A stretch of DNA of 64,000 nt from Ixodes scapularis (Eukaryota; Arthropoda; Arachnida; Ixodida; Ixodidae): NCBI RefSeq assembly GCF_016920785.2, contig NW_024609927.1, positions 750,001-814,000 of the forward strand, in the 5' to 3' direction. The notes under the pieces were generated by a model, which was not told where the DNA came from, ran no database searches, and saw only the letters and a program-made list of their open reading frames with translations. Positions 24,901-38,050 of this stretch are shown here, in pieces. The translations under genes were made by a program, and so were the position numbers. Position 1 is the stretch's first letter. The number at the start of each line of letters is the position of its first letter.

Positions 24901-27900
24901 TGCAGCTGTCAGCAACACCTGAACGACGCAGAAAAGGATTGACATCGTTGTTTCCAATGCGATTCCGTGCCCCAACTGTTCTTGCTGACTGACTAGCTTA
25001 AGTAGCCATGCGTCCGAATAGCTGTTCGGTGACGTCCCAGGTGGCCAGACACCATACACGTTGTAGGCCAACGTAGTGACTTGATCGTTGGTGCCACCGG
25101 GATAGTTGTCGAGTCACTGGCTGGGACGATTCAAATACCATCCCAGTCGAAGAAGTGTCCCTGCAGATGACCGGGCGACGTTGTTGCGTATGCAGCTGTC
25201 AGCAACACCTGAACGATGGAGAAGAGGATTGACATCGTTGTTTCCAATGCGATGCCGTGCCCCGACTGGCCTCGCTGACTGACTAGCTTAAGTAGCCATG
25301 CGTCCGAATAGCTGTTCGGTGACGTCCCAGGTTGCCATACACCATACACGTTGTAGGCCAAGTGTGGTGACTTGATCGTTGGTGCCACCGGGATAGTTGT
25401 CGTGTCACTCGCTGGGACGATTCTAATACCATCCCAGTCGAAGAAGTGTCCCTGAAGATGACCGGGCGACGTTGTTGCGTATGCAGCTGTCAGCAACACC
25501 TGAACGACGGAGAAGAGGATTGACATCGTTGTTTCCAATGCGATGCCGTGCCCCAACTGGCCTCGCTGACTGACTAGCTTAAGTAGCCATGCGTCCGAAT
25601 AGCTGTTCGGTGACGTCCCCGGTTGCCAGACACCATACACGTTGTAGGCCAAGCGTGGTGACTTGATCGTTGGTGCCACCGGGATAGTTGTCGAGTCACT
25701 CGCTGGGACGATTCAAATACCATCCCAGTCGAAGAAGTGTCCCTAAAGATGACCGGGCGACGTTGTTGCGTATGCAGCTGTCAGCAACACCTGAACGACG
25801 GAGAAGAGGATTGACATCGTTGTTTGCAATGCGATGCCGTGCCCCAACTGGCCTCGCTGACTGACTAGCTTAAGTAGCCATGCGTCCGAATAGCTGTTCG
25901 GTGACGTCCCAGGTTGCCGGACACCATACACGTTGTAGGCCAAGCGTGGTGACTTGATCGTTGGTGCCACCGGGATAGTTGTCGAGTCACTCGCTGGGAC
26001 GATTCAAATACCATCCCAGTCGAAGAAGTGTCCCTGAAGATGACCGGGCGACGTTGTTGCGTATGCAGCTGTCAGCAACACCTGAACGACGGAGAAGAGG
26101 ATTGACATCGTTGTTTCCAATGCGATGCCGTGCCCCAACTGGCGTCGCTGACTGCTTAGCTTAAGTAGCCATGCGTCCGAATAGCTGTTCGGTGACGTCC
26201 CAGGTTGCCAGACACCATACCCGTTGTAGGCCTAGCGTGGTGACTTGATCGTTGGTGCCACCGGGATAGTTGTCGAGTCACTCGCTGGGACGATTCAAAT
26301 ACCATCCCAGTCGAAGAAGTGTCCGTGAAGATGACCGGGCGACGTTGTTGCGTATGCAGCTGTTAACAACACCTGAACGACGGAGAAGAGGATTGACATC
26401 GTTGTTTCCAATGCGATTTCGTGCCCCAACTGGCCTCGCTGACTGACTAGCTTAAGTAGCCATGCGTCCGAATAGCTGTTCGGTGACGTCCCAGGTTGCC
26501 GGACACCATACACGTTGTAGGCCAAGCGTGGTGACTTGATCGTTGGTGCCACCGGGATAGTTGTCGAGTCACTCGCTGGGACGATTCAAATACCATCCCA
26601 GTCGAAGAAGTGTCCCTGAAGATGACTGGGCGACGTTGTTGCGTATGCAGCTGTCAGCAACACCTGAACGACGGAGAAGAGGATTGACATCGTGGTTTCC
26701 AATGCGATGCCGTGCCCCAACTGGCCTCGCTGACTGAGTAGCTTAAGTAGCCATGCGTCCGAATAGCTGTTCGGTGACGTCCCAGGTTGCCGGACACCAT
26801 ACACGTTGTACGCCAAGCGTGGTGACTTGATCGTTGGTGCCACCGGGATAGTTGTCGAGTCACTCGCTGGGACGATTCAAATACCATCGCAGTCGAAGAT
26901 GTGTCCCTGAAGAGGACCGGGCGACGTTGTTGCGTATGCAGCTGTCAGCAACACCTGAACGACGGAGACGAGGATTGACATCGTTGTTTCCAATGCGATG
27001 CCGTGCCCCAACTGGCCTCGCTGACTGACTAGCTTAAGTAGCCATGCGTCCGAATAGCTGTTCGGTGACGTCCCAGGTTGCCGGACACCATACACGTTGT
27101 AGGCCAAGCGTGGTGACTTGATCGTTGGTGCCACCGGGATAGTTGTCGAGTCACTCGCTGGGACGATTCAAATACCATCCCAGTCGAAGAAGTGTCCCTG
27201 AAGATGACTGGGCGACGTTGTTGCGTATGCAGCTGTCAGCAACACCTGAACGACGCAGAAAAGGATTGACATCGTTGTTTCCAATGCGATTCCGTGCCCC
27301 AACTGTTCTTGCTGACTGACTAGCTTAAGTAGCCATGCGTCCGAATAGCTGTTCGGTGACGTCCCAGGTTGCCAGACACCATACACGTTGTAGGCCAACG
27401 TAGTGACTTATCGTTGGTGCCACCGGGATAGTTGTCGAGTCACTGGCTGGGACGATTCAAATACCATCCCAGTCGAAGAAGTGTCCCTGAAGATGACCGG
27501 GCGACGTTGTTGCGTATGCAGCTGTCAGCAACACCTGAACGACGGAGAAGAGGATTGACATCGTTGTTTCCAATGCGATGCCGTGCCCCAACTGGCCTCG
27601 CTGACTGACTAGCTTAAGTAGCCATGCGTCCGAATAGCTGTTCGGTGACGTCCCCGGTTGCCAGACACCATACACGTTGTAGGCCAAGCGTGGTGACTTG
27701 ATCGTTGGTGCCACCGGGATAGTTGTCGAGTCACTCGCTGGGACGATTCAAATACCATCGCAGTCGAAGATGTGTCCCTGAAGAGGACCGGGCGACGTTG
27801 TTGCGTATGCAGCTATCAGCAACACCTGAACGACGGAGAAGAGGATTGACATCGTTGTTTCCAATGCGATGCCGTGCCCCAACTGGCCTCGCTGACTGAC

Positions 27901-30900
27901 TAGCTTAAGTAGCCATGCGTCCGAATAGCTGTTCGGTGACGTCCCAGGTTGGCGGACACCATACACGTTGTAGGCCAAGCGTGGTGACTTGATCGTTGGT
28001 GCCACCAGGATAGTTGTCGAGTCACTCGCTGGGACGATTCAAATACCATCCCAGTCGAAGAAGTGTCCCTGTAGATGACCGGGCGACGTTGTTGCGTATG
28101 CAGCTGTCAGCAACACCTGAACGACGCAGAAAAGGATTGACATCGTTGTTTCCAATGCGATTCCGTGCCCCAACTGTTCTTGCTGACTGACTAGCTTAAG
28201 TAGCCATGCGTCCGAATAGCTGTTCGGTGACGTCCCAGGTTGCCGGACACCATACACGTTGTAGGCCAAGTGTGGTGACTTGATCGTTGGTGCCACCGGG
28301 ATAGTTGTCGAGTCACTCGCTGGGACGATTCTAATACCATCCCAGTCGAAGTGTCCCTGAAGATGACCGGGCGACGTTGTTGCGTATGCAGCTGTCAGCA
28401 ACACCTGAACGACGGAGAAGAGGATTGACATCGTTGTTTCCAATGCGATGCCGTGCCCCAACTGGCCTCGCTGACTGACTAGCTTAAGTAGCCATGCGTC
28501 CGAATAGCTGTTCGGTGACGTCCCCGGTTGCCAGACACCATACACGTTGTAGGCCAAGCGTGGTGACTTGATCGTTGGTGCCACCGGGATAGTTGTCGAG
28601 TCACTCGCTGGGACGATTCAAATACCATCCCATTCGAAGAAGTGTCCCTGAAGATGACCGGGCGACGTTGTTGCGTATGCAGCTGTCAGCAACACCTGAA
28701 CGACGGAGAAGAGGATTGACATCGTCGTTTCCAATGCGATGCCGTGCCCCAACTGGCCTCGCTGACTGACTAGCTTAAGTAGCCATGCGTCCGAATAGCT
28801 GTTCGGTGACGTCCCAGGTTGCCGGACACCATACACGTTGTAGGCCAAGCGTGGTGACTTGATCGTTGGTGCCACCGTGATAGTTGTCGAGTCACTCGCT
28901 GGGACGATTCAAATACCATCCCAGTCGAAGAAGTGTCCCTGAAGATGACCGGGCGACGTTTTTGCGTATGCAGCTGTCAGCAACACCTGAACGACGGATA
29001 AGAGGATTGACATCGTTGTTTGCAATGCGATGCCGTGCCCCAACTGGCCTCGCTGACTGACTAGCTTAAGTAGCCATGCGTCCGAATAGCTGTTCGGTGA
29101 CGTCCCAGGTTGCCGGACACCATACACGTTGTAGGCCAAGCGTGGTGACTTGATCGTTGGTGCCACCGGGATAGTTGTCGAGTCACTCGCTGGGACGATT
29201 CAAATACCATCCCAGTCGAAGAAGTGTCCCTGAAGATGACCGGGCGACGTTGTTGCGTATGCAGCTGTCAGCAACACCTCAACGACGGAGAAGAAGATTG
29301 ACATCGTTGTTTCCAATGCGATGCCGTGCCCCAACTGGCCTCGCTGACTGACTAGCTTAAGTAGCCGTGCGTCCGAATAGCTGTTCGGTGACGTCCCAGG
29401 TTGCCAGACACCATACACGTTGTAGGCCAAGCGTGGTGACTTGATCGTTGGTGCCACCGGGATAGTTGTCGAGTCACTCGCTGGGACGATTCAAATACCA
29501 TCCCAGTCGAAGAAGTGTCCCTGAAGATGACCGGGCGACGTTGTTGCGTATGCAGCTGTCAGCAACACCTGAACGACGGAGAAGAGTATTGACATCGTTG
29601 TTTCCAATGCGATGCCGTGCCCCAACTGGCCTCGCTGACTGACTAGCTTAAGTAGCCATGCGTCCGAATAGCTGTTCGGTGACGTCCCAGGTTGCCAGAC
29701 ACCATACACGTTGTAGGCCAAGCGTGGTGACTTGATCGTTGGTGCCACCGGGATAGTTGTCGAGTCACTCGCTGGGACGATTCAAATATCATCCCAGTCG
29801 AAGAAGTGTCCCTGAAGATGACCGGGCGACGTTGTTGCGTATGCAGCTGTCAGCAACACCTGAACGACGGAGAAGAGGATTGACATCGTTGTTTCCAATC
29901 GGATGCCGTGCCCCAACTGGCCTCGCTGACTGACTAGCTTAAGTAACCATGCGTCCGAATAGCTGTTCGGTGACGTCCCAGGTTGCCGGGGCACCATACA
30001 CGTTGTAGGCCAAGCGTGGTGACTTGATCGTTGGTGCCACCGGGATAGTTGTCGAGTCACTGGCTGGGACGATTCAAATACCATCCCAGTCGAAGAAGTG
30101 TCCCTGAAGATGACCGGGCGACGTTGTTGCGTATGCAGCTGTCAGCAACACCTGAACGACGGAGGAGAGGATTGACATCGTTGTTTCCAATGCGATGCCG
30201 TGCCCCAACTGGCCTCGCTGACTGACTAGCTTAAGTAGCCATGCGTCCGAATAGCTGTTCGGTGACGTCCCAGGTTGCCAGACACCATACTCGTTGTAGG
30301 GCAAGCGTGGTGACTTGATCGTTGGTGCCACCGGGATAGTTGTCGAGTCACTCGCTGGGACGATTCAAATACCATCCCAGTCGAAGAGGTGTCCCTGAAG
30401 ATGACCGGGCGACGTTGTTGCGTATGCAGCTGTCAGCAACACCTGAACAACGGAGAAGAGGATTGACATCGTTGTTTCCAATGCGATGCCGTGCCCCAAC
30501 TGGCCTCGCTGACTGACTAGCTTAAGTAGCCATGCGTCCGAATAGCTGTTGGGTGACGTCCCAGGTTGCCAGACACCATACACGTTGTAGGCCAAGCGTG
30601 GTGACTTGATCGTTGGTGCCACCGGGATAGTTGTCGAGTCACTCGCTGGGACGATTCAAATACCATCCCAGTCGAAGAAGTGTCCCTGAAGATGACCGGG
30701 CGACGTTGCTGCGTATGCAGCTGTCAGCAACACCTGAACGACGGAGAAGAGGATTGACATCGTTGTTTCCAATCCGATGCCGTGCCCCATCTGGCCTCGC
30801 TGACTGACTAGCTTAAGTAGCCATGCGTCCGAATAGCTGTTCGGTGACGTCCCAGGTTGCCGGACACCATACACGTTGTAGGCCAAGCGTGGTGACTTGA

Positions 30901-31238
30901 TCGTTGGTGCCACTGGGATAGTTGTCGAGTCACTCGCTTGGGACGATTCAAATACCATCGCTGTCGAAGAAGTGTCTGTGAAGATGACCGGGCGACGTTG
31001 TTGCGTATGCAGCTGTCAGCAACACCTGAACGACGGAGAAGAGGATTGACATCGTTGTTTCCAACGCGACGCCGTGCCCCATCTGGCCTCGCTGACTGAC
31101 TAGCTTAAGTAGCCATGCGTCCGAATAGCTGTTCGGTGACGTCCCAGGTTGCCAGACACCATACACGTTGTAGGCCAAGCATGGTGACTTGATCGTTGGT
31201 GCCACCGGCATAGTTGTCGAGTCACTCGCTGGGACGAT
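21931..31238. repeat. Higher-order segment A5, 32 monomers (9,308 bp)
   Basis: The anchor cassette (21931, 22222, 22513, 22804) is followed by a run resembling the middle of units A1 and A2: gtccGtgaag at 23677 and 23968, agaGgaccg at 24550, gcagaaaagg at 24841, a stop-loss dimer at 25131, then gtccGtgaag at 26295, gaGtagc at 26586, agaGgaccg at 26877 and 27748, and gcagaaaagg at 27168 and 28039. It ends with catacTcg (30074), gaagaGgtg (30365), gttgCtgcg (30656) and ccatcgCTgtc (30948), the usual company before an anchor. Its length suggests two ordinary units joined with loss of an anchor. Confidence 0.75.
23386..25320. repeat. Module shared with 59456-61391, about 36 kb away
   Basis: Subtype order gaagaTgtg, gtccGtg, gtccGtg, ccgtgTccc, agaGgaccg, gcagaaaagg (with 1-bp deletion), then a monomer with gaTggagaag and ccccGactgg. 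The same order and private variants recur at 59456 onward. The match fails inside the last monomer, where this copy reads gttgccaTac and agTgtgg. Confidence 0.75.
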
Positions 31239-31366
31239 TCAAATACCATCCCAGTCGAAGTGTCCCTGAAGATGACCGGGCGACGTTCTTGCGTATGCAG
31301 CTGTCAGCAACACCTGAACGACGGAGAAGGGGATTGACATCGTTGTTTCCAATGCGATGCCGTGCC
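25553..31366. repeat. 20-monomer duplication, copy 1 (5,814 bp)
   Basis: Private markers repeat 5,814 bp later: ccctAaag near 25744 and 31558, cTagcg near 26232 and 32046, gttAacaac near 26363 and 32177, gacttatcg (an extra 1-bp loss) near 27407 and 33221, ctAtcagc near 27812 and 33626, and the 3-bp deletion near 28350 and 34163. The boundaries are estimated from the chimeric monomer at 31239. Confidence 0.8.
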
Positions 31367-31526
31367 CCAACTGGCCTCGCTGACTGACTAGCTTAAGTAG
31401 CCATGCGTCCGAATAGCTGTTCGGTGACGTCCCCGGTTGCCAGACACCATACACGTTGTAGGCCAAGCGTGGTGACTTGATCGTTGGTGCCACCGGGATA
31501 GTTGTCGAGTCACTCGCTGGGACGAT
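31239..31526. repeat. Chimeric anchor monomer at the 5.8-kb duplication junction (288 bp)
   Basis: The left part has the anchor marks gttCttgc and gaaGgggatt plus a 3-bp deletion (gtcgaagtgtcc). The right part has gtagccAtgcg and gtcccCggttg, as in the monomer at 25422. The switch lies between about 31330 and 31402. This links the right end of one 20-monomer copy to the left end of the next. Confidence 0.75.
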
Positions 31527-34500
31527 TCAAATACCATCCCAGTCGAAGAAGTGTCCCTAAAGATGACCGGGCGACGTTGTTGCGTATGCAGCTGTCAGCA
31601 ACACCTGAACGACGGAGAAGAGGATTGACATCGTTGTTTGCAATGCGATGCCGTGCCCCAACTGGCCTCGCTGACTGACTAGCTTAAGTAGCCATGCGTC
31701 CGAATAGCTGTTCGGTGACGTCCCAGGTTGCCGGACACCATACACGTTGTAGGCCAAGCGTGGTGACTTGATCGTTGGTGCCACCGGGATAGTTGTCGAG
31801 TCACTCGCTGGGACGATTCAAATACCATCCCAGTCGAAGAAGTGTCTCTGAAGATGACCGGGCGACGTTGTTGCGTATGCAGCTGTCAGCAACACCTGAA
31901 CGACGGAGAAGAGGATTGACATCGTTGTTTCCAATGCGATGCCGTGCCCCAACTGGCGTCGCTGACTGCTTAGCTTAAGTAGCCATGCGTCCGAATAGCT
32001 GTTCGGTGACGTCCCAGGTTGCCAGACACCATACCCGTTGTAGGCCTAGCGTGGTGACTTGATCGTTGGTGCCACCGGGATAGTTGTCGAGTCACTCGCT
32101 GGGACGATTCAAATACCATCCCAGTCGAAGAAGTGTCCGTGAAGATGACCGGGCGACGTTGTTGCGTATGCAGCTGTTAACAACACCTGAACGACGGAGA
32201 AGAGGATTGACATCGTTGTTTCCAATGCGATTTCGTGCCCCAACTGGCCTCGCTGACTGACTAGCTTAAGTAGCCATGCGTCCGAATAGCTGTTCGGTGA
32301 CGTCCCAGGTTGCCGGACACCATACACGTTGTAGGCCAAGCGTGGTGACTTGATCGTTGGTGCCACCGGGATAGTTGTCGAGTCACTCGCTGGGACGATT
32401 CAAATACCATCCCAGTCGAAGAAGTGTCCCTGAAGATGACTGGGCGGCGTTGTTGCGTATGCAGCTGTCAGCAACACCTGAACGACGGAGAAGAGGATTG
32501 ACATCGTGGTTTCCAATGCGATGCCGTGCCCCAACTGGCCTCGCTGACTGAGTAGCTTAAGTAGCCATGCGTCCGAATAGCTGTTCGGTGACGTCCCAGG
32601 TTGCCGGACACCATACACGTTGTACGCCAAGCGTGGTGACTTGATCGTTGGTGCCACCGGGATAGTTGTCGAGTCACTCGCTGGGACGATTCAAATACCA
32701 TCGCAGTCGAAGATGTGTCCCTGAAGAGGACCGGGCGACGTTGTTGCGTATGCAGCTGTCAGCAACACCTGAACGACGGAGAAGAGGATTGACATCGTTG
32801 TTTCCAATGCGATGCCATGCCCCAACTGGCCTCGCTGATTGACTAGCTTAAGTAGCCATGCGTCCGAATAGCTGTTCGGTGACGTCCCAGGTTGCCGGAC
32901 ACCATACACGTTGTAGGCCAAGCGTGGTGACTTGATCGTTGGTGCCACCGGGATAGTTGTCGAGTCACTCGCTGGGACGATTCAAATACCATCCCAGTCG
33001 AAGAAGTGTCCCTGAAGATGACTGGGCGACGTTGTTGCGTATGCAGCTGTCAGCAACACCTGAACGACGCAGAAAAGGATTGACATCGTTGTTTCCAATG
33101 CGATTCCGTGCCCCAACTGTTCTTGCTGACTGACTAGCTTAAGTAGCCATGCGTCCGAATAGCTGTTCGGTGACGTCCCAGGTTGCCAGACACCATACAC
33201 GTTGTAGGCCAACGTAGTGACTTATCGTTGGTGCCACCGGGATAGTTGTCGAGTCACTGGCTGGGACGATTCAAATACCATCCCAGTCGAAGAAGTGTCC
33301 CTGAAGATGACCGGGCGACGTTGTTGCGTATGCAGCTGTCAGCAACACCTGAACGACGGAGAAGAGGATTGACATCGTTGTTTCCAATGCGATGCCGTGC
33401 CCCAACTGGCCTCGCTGACTGACTAGCTTAAGTAGCCATGCGTCCGAATAGCTGTTCGGTGACGTCCCCGGTTGCCAGACACCATACACGTTGTAGGCCA
33501 AGCGTGGTGACTTGATCGTTGGTGCCACCGGGATAGTTGTCGAGTCACTCGCTGGGACGATTCAAATACCATCGCAGTCGAAGATGTGTCCCTGAAGAGG
33601 ACCGGGCGACGTTGTTGCGTATGCAGCTATCAGCAACACCTGAACGACGGAGAAGAGGATTGACATCGTTGTTTCCAATGCGATGCCGTGCCCTAACTGG
33701 CCTCGCTGACTGACTAGCTTAAGTAGCCATGCGTCCGAATAGCTGTTCGGTGACGTCCCAGGTTGGCGGACACCATACACGTTGTAGGCCAAGCGTGGTG
33801 ACTTGATCGTTGGTGCCACCAGGATAGTTGTCGAGTCACTCGCTGGGACGATTCAAATACCATCCCAGTCGAAGAAGTGTCCCTGTAGATGACCGGGCGA
33901 CGTTGATGCGTATGCAGCTGTCAGCAACACCTGAACGACGCAGAAAAGGATTGACATCGTTGTTTCCAATGCGATTCCGTGCCCCAACTGTTCTTGCTGA
34001 CTGACTAGCTTAAGTAGCCATGCGTCCGAATAGCTGTTCGGTGACGTCCCAGGTTGCCGGACACCATACACGTTGTAGGCCAAGTGTGGTGACTTGATCG
34101 TTGGTGCCACCGGGATAGTTGTCGAGTCACTCGCTGGGACGATTCTAATACCATCCCAGTCGAAGTGTCCCTGAAGATGACCGGGCGACGTTGTTGCGTA
34201 TGCAGCTGTCAGCAACACCTGAACGACGGAGAAGAGGATTGACATCGTTGTTTCCAATGCGATGCCGAGCCCCAACTGGCCTCGCTGACTGACTAGCTTA
34301 AGTAGCCATGCGTCCGAATAGCTGTTCGGTGACGTCCCCGGTTGCCAGACACCATACACGTTGTAGGCCAAGCGTGGTGACTTGATCGTTGGTGCCACCG
34401 GGATAGTTGTCGAGTCACTCGCTGGGACGATTCAAATACCATCCCATTCGAAGAAGTGTCCCTGAAGATGACCGGGCGACGTTGTTGCGTATGCAGCTGT

Positions 34501-37500
34501 CAGCAACACCTGAACGACGGAGAAGAGGATTGACATCGTCGTTTCCAATGCGATGCCGTGCCCCAACTGGCCTCGCTGACTGACTAGCTTAAGTAGCCAT
34601 GCGTCCGAATAGCTGTTCGGTGACGTCCCAGGTTGCCGGACACCATACACGTTGTAGGCCAAGCGTGGTGACTTGATCGTTGGTGCCACCGGGATAGTTG
34701 TCGAGTCACTCGCTGGGACGATTCAAATACCATCCCAGTCGAAGAAGTGTCCCTGAAGATGACCGGGCGACGTTTTTGCGTATGCAGCTGTCAGCAACAC
34801 CTGAACGACGGATAAGAGGATTGACATCGTTGTTTGCAATGCGATGCCGTGCCCCAACTGGCCTCGCTGACTGACTAGCTTAAGTAGCCATGCGTCCGAA
34901 TAGCTGTTCGGTGACGTCCCAGGTTGCCGGACACCATACACGTTGTAGGCCAAGTGTGGTGACTTGATCGTTGGTGCCACCGGGATAGTTGTCGAGTCAC
35001 TCGCTGGGACGATTCTAATACCATCCCAGTCGAAGTGTCCCTGAAGATGACCGGGCGACGTTGTTGCGTATGCAGCTGTCAGCAACACCTGAACGACGGA
35101 GAAGAGGATTGACATCGTTGTTTCCAATGCGATGCCGAGCCCCAACTGGCCTCGCTGACTGACTAGCTTAAGTAGCCATGCGTCCGAATAGCTGTTCGGT
35201 GACGTCCCCGGTTGCCAGACACCATACACGTTGTAGGCCAAGCGTGGTGACTTGATCGTTGGTGCCACCGGGATAGTTGTCGAGTCACTCGCTGGGACGA
35301 TTCAAATACCATCCCATTCGAAGAAGTGTCCCTGAAGATGACCGGGCGACGTTGTTGCTTATGCAGCTGTCAGCAACACCTGAACGACGGAGAAGAGGAT
35401 TGACATCGTCGTTTCCAATGCGATGCCGTGCCCCAACTGGCCTCGCTGACTGACTAGCTTAAGTAGCCATGCGTCCGAATAGCTGTTCGGTGACGTCCCA
35501 GGTTGCCGGACACCATACACGTTGTAGGCCAAGCGTGGTGACTTGATCGTTGGTGCCACCGGGATAGTTGTCGAGTCACTCGCTGGGACGATTCAAATAC
35601 CATCCCAGTCGAAGAAGTGTCCCTGAAGATGACCGGGCGACGTTTTTGCGTATGCAGCTGTCAGCAACACCTGAACGACGGATAAGAGGATTGACATCGT
35701 TGTTTGCAATGCGATGCCGTGCCCCAACTGGCCTCGCTGACTGACTAGCTTAAGTAGCCATGCGTCCGAATAGCTGTTCGGTGACGTCCCAGGTTGCCGG
35801 ACACCATACACGTTGTAGGCCAAGCGTGGTGACTTGATCGTTGGTGCCACCGGGATAGTTGTCGAGTCACTCGCTGGGACGATTCAAATACCATCCCAGT
35901 CGAAGAAGTGTCCCTGAAGATGACCGGGCGACGTTGTTGCGTATGCAGCTGTCAGCAACACCTCAACGACGGAGAAGAAGATTGACATCGTTGTTTCCAA
36001 TGCGATGCCGTGCCCCAACTGGCCTCGCTGACTGACTAGCTTAAGTAGCCGTGCGTCCGAATAGCTGTTCGGTGACGTCCCAGGTTGCCAGACACCATAC
36101 ACGTTGTAGGCCAAGCGTGGTGACTTGATCGTTGGTGCCACCGGGATAGTTGTCGAGTCACTCGCTGGGACGATTCAAATACCATCCCAGTCGAAGAAGT
36201 GTCCCTGAAGATGACCGGGCGACGTTGTTGCGTATGCAGCTGTCAGCAACACCTGAACGACGGAGAAGAGTATTGACATCGTTGTTTCCAATGCGATGCC
36301 GTGCCCCAACTGGCCTCGCTGACTGACTAGCTTAAGTAGCCATGCGTCCGAATAGCTGTTCGGTGACGTCCCAGGTTGCCAGACACCATACACGTTGTAG
36401 GCCAAGCGTGGTGACTTGATCGTTGGTGCCACCGGGATAGTTGTCGAGTCACTCGCTGGGACGATTCAATTATCATCCCAGTCGAAGAAGTGTCCCTGAA
36501 GATGACCGGGCGACGTTGTTGCGTATGCAGCTGTCAGCAACACCTGAACGACGGAGAAGAGGATTGACATCGTTGTTTCCAATCGGATGCCGTGCCCCAA
36601 CTGGCCTCGCTGACTGACTAGCTTAAGTAACCATGCGTCCGAATAGCTGTTCGGTGACGTCCCAGGTTGCCGGGGCACCATACACGTTGTAGGCCAAGCG
36701 TGGTGACTTGATCGTTGGTGCCACCGGGATAGTTGTCGAGTCACTGGCTGGGACGATTCAAATACCATCCCAGTCGAAGAAGTGTCCCTGAAGATGACCG
36801 GGCGACGTTGTTGCGTATGCAGCTGTCAGCAACACCTGAACGACGGAGGAGAGGATTGACATCGTTGTTTCCAATGCGATGCCGTGCCCCAACTGGCCTC
36901 GCTGACTGACTAGCTTAAGTAGCCATGCGTCCGAATAGCTGTTCGGTGACGTCCCAGGTTGCCAGACACCATACTCGTTGTAGGGCAAGCGTGGTGACTT
37001 GATCGTTGGTGCCACCGGGATAGTTGTCGAGTCACTCGCTGGGACGATTCAAATACCATCCCAGTCGAAGAGGTGTCCCTGAAGATGACCGGGCGACGTT
37101 GTTGCGTATGCAGCTGTCAGCAACACCTGAACAACGGAGAAGAGGATTGACATCGTTGTTTCCAATGCGATGCCGTGCCCCAACTGGCCTCGCTGACTGA
37201 CTAGCTTAAGTAGCCATGCGTCCGAATAGCTGTTGGGTGACGTCCCAGGTTGCCAGACACCATACACGTTGTAGGCCAAGCGTGGTGACTTGATCGTTGG
37301 TGCCACCGGGATAGTTGTCGAGTCACTCGCTGGGACGATTCAAATACCATCCCAGTCGAAGAAGTGTCCCTGAAGATGACCGGGCGACGTTGCTGCGTAT
37401 GCAGCTGTCAGCAACACCTGAACGACGGAGAAGAGGATTGACATCGTTGTTTCCAATCCGATGCCGTGCCCCATCTGGCCTCGCTGACTGACTAGCTTAA

Positions 37501-38050
37501 GTAGCCATGCGTCCGAATAGCTGTTCGGTGACGTCCCAGGTTGCCGGACACCATACACGTTGTAGGCCAAGCGTGGTGACTTGATCGTTGGTGCCACTGG
37601 GATAGTTGTCGAGTCACTCGCATGGGACGATTCAAATACCATCGCTGTCGAAGAAGTGTCTGTGAAGATGACCGGGCGACGTTGTTGCGTATGCAGCTGT
37701 CAGCAACACCTGAACGACGGAGAAGAGGATTGACATCGTTGTTTCCAACGCGACGCCGTGCCCCATCTGGCCTCGCTGACTGACTAGCTTAAGTAGCCAT
37801 GCGTCCGAATAGCTGTTCGGTGACGTCCCAGGTTGCCAGACACCATACACGTTGTAGGCCAAGCATGGTGACTTGATCGTTGGTGCCACCGGGATAGTTG
37901 TCGAGTCACTCGCTGGGACGATTCAAATACCATCCCAGTCGAAGAAGTGTCCCTGAAGATGACCGGGCGACGTTCTTGCGTATGCAGCTGTCAGCAACAC
38001 CTGAACGACGGAGAAGGGGATTGACATCGTTGTTTCCAATGCGATGCCGT
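31367..38050. repeat. 20-monomer duplication, copy 2, enlarged by three monomers (6,684 bp)
   Basis: It is offset by 5,814 bp from copy 1 up to about 34.7 kb and by 6,684 bp after 35884. The difference, 870 bp, is exactly three monomers including one shortened by 3 bp. The anchor monomer at 37923 corresponds to the left part of the chimera at 31239. Confidence 0.8.
34144..35883. repeat. Three-monomer tandem duplication (2 x 870 bp)
   Basis: Copies 34144-35013 and 35014-35883 each contain a 288-bp monomer with gatgccgAgcccc, a monomer with cccaTtcg and catcgtCgtt, and a monomer with gacgttTttgcg, gaTaagagg and tttGcaatg. The second copy has cTtatgc near 35358, creating a stop in the minus-strand frame; the first has cGtatgc. 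The corresponding place in the earlier 20-monomer copy (28330-29199) holds only one trimer. Confidence 0.85.

Larger units (their letters stand above)
31239..37922. repeat. Higher-order segment A6, 23 monomers (6,684 bp)
   Basis: It runs from the chimeric anchor to the anchor at 37923. The subtype order is that of 25422-31238 with three extra monomers at 34144-35883. Private changes in this segment include gggcGgcg near 32446, gccAtgcccc near 32816, ccctaactgg near 33693 and ttgAtgcg near 33906. Confidence 0.8.
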
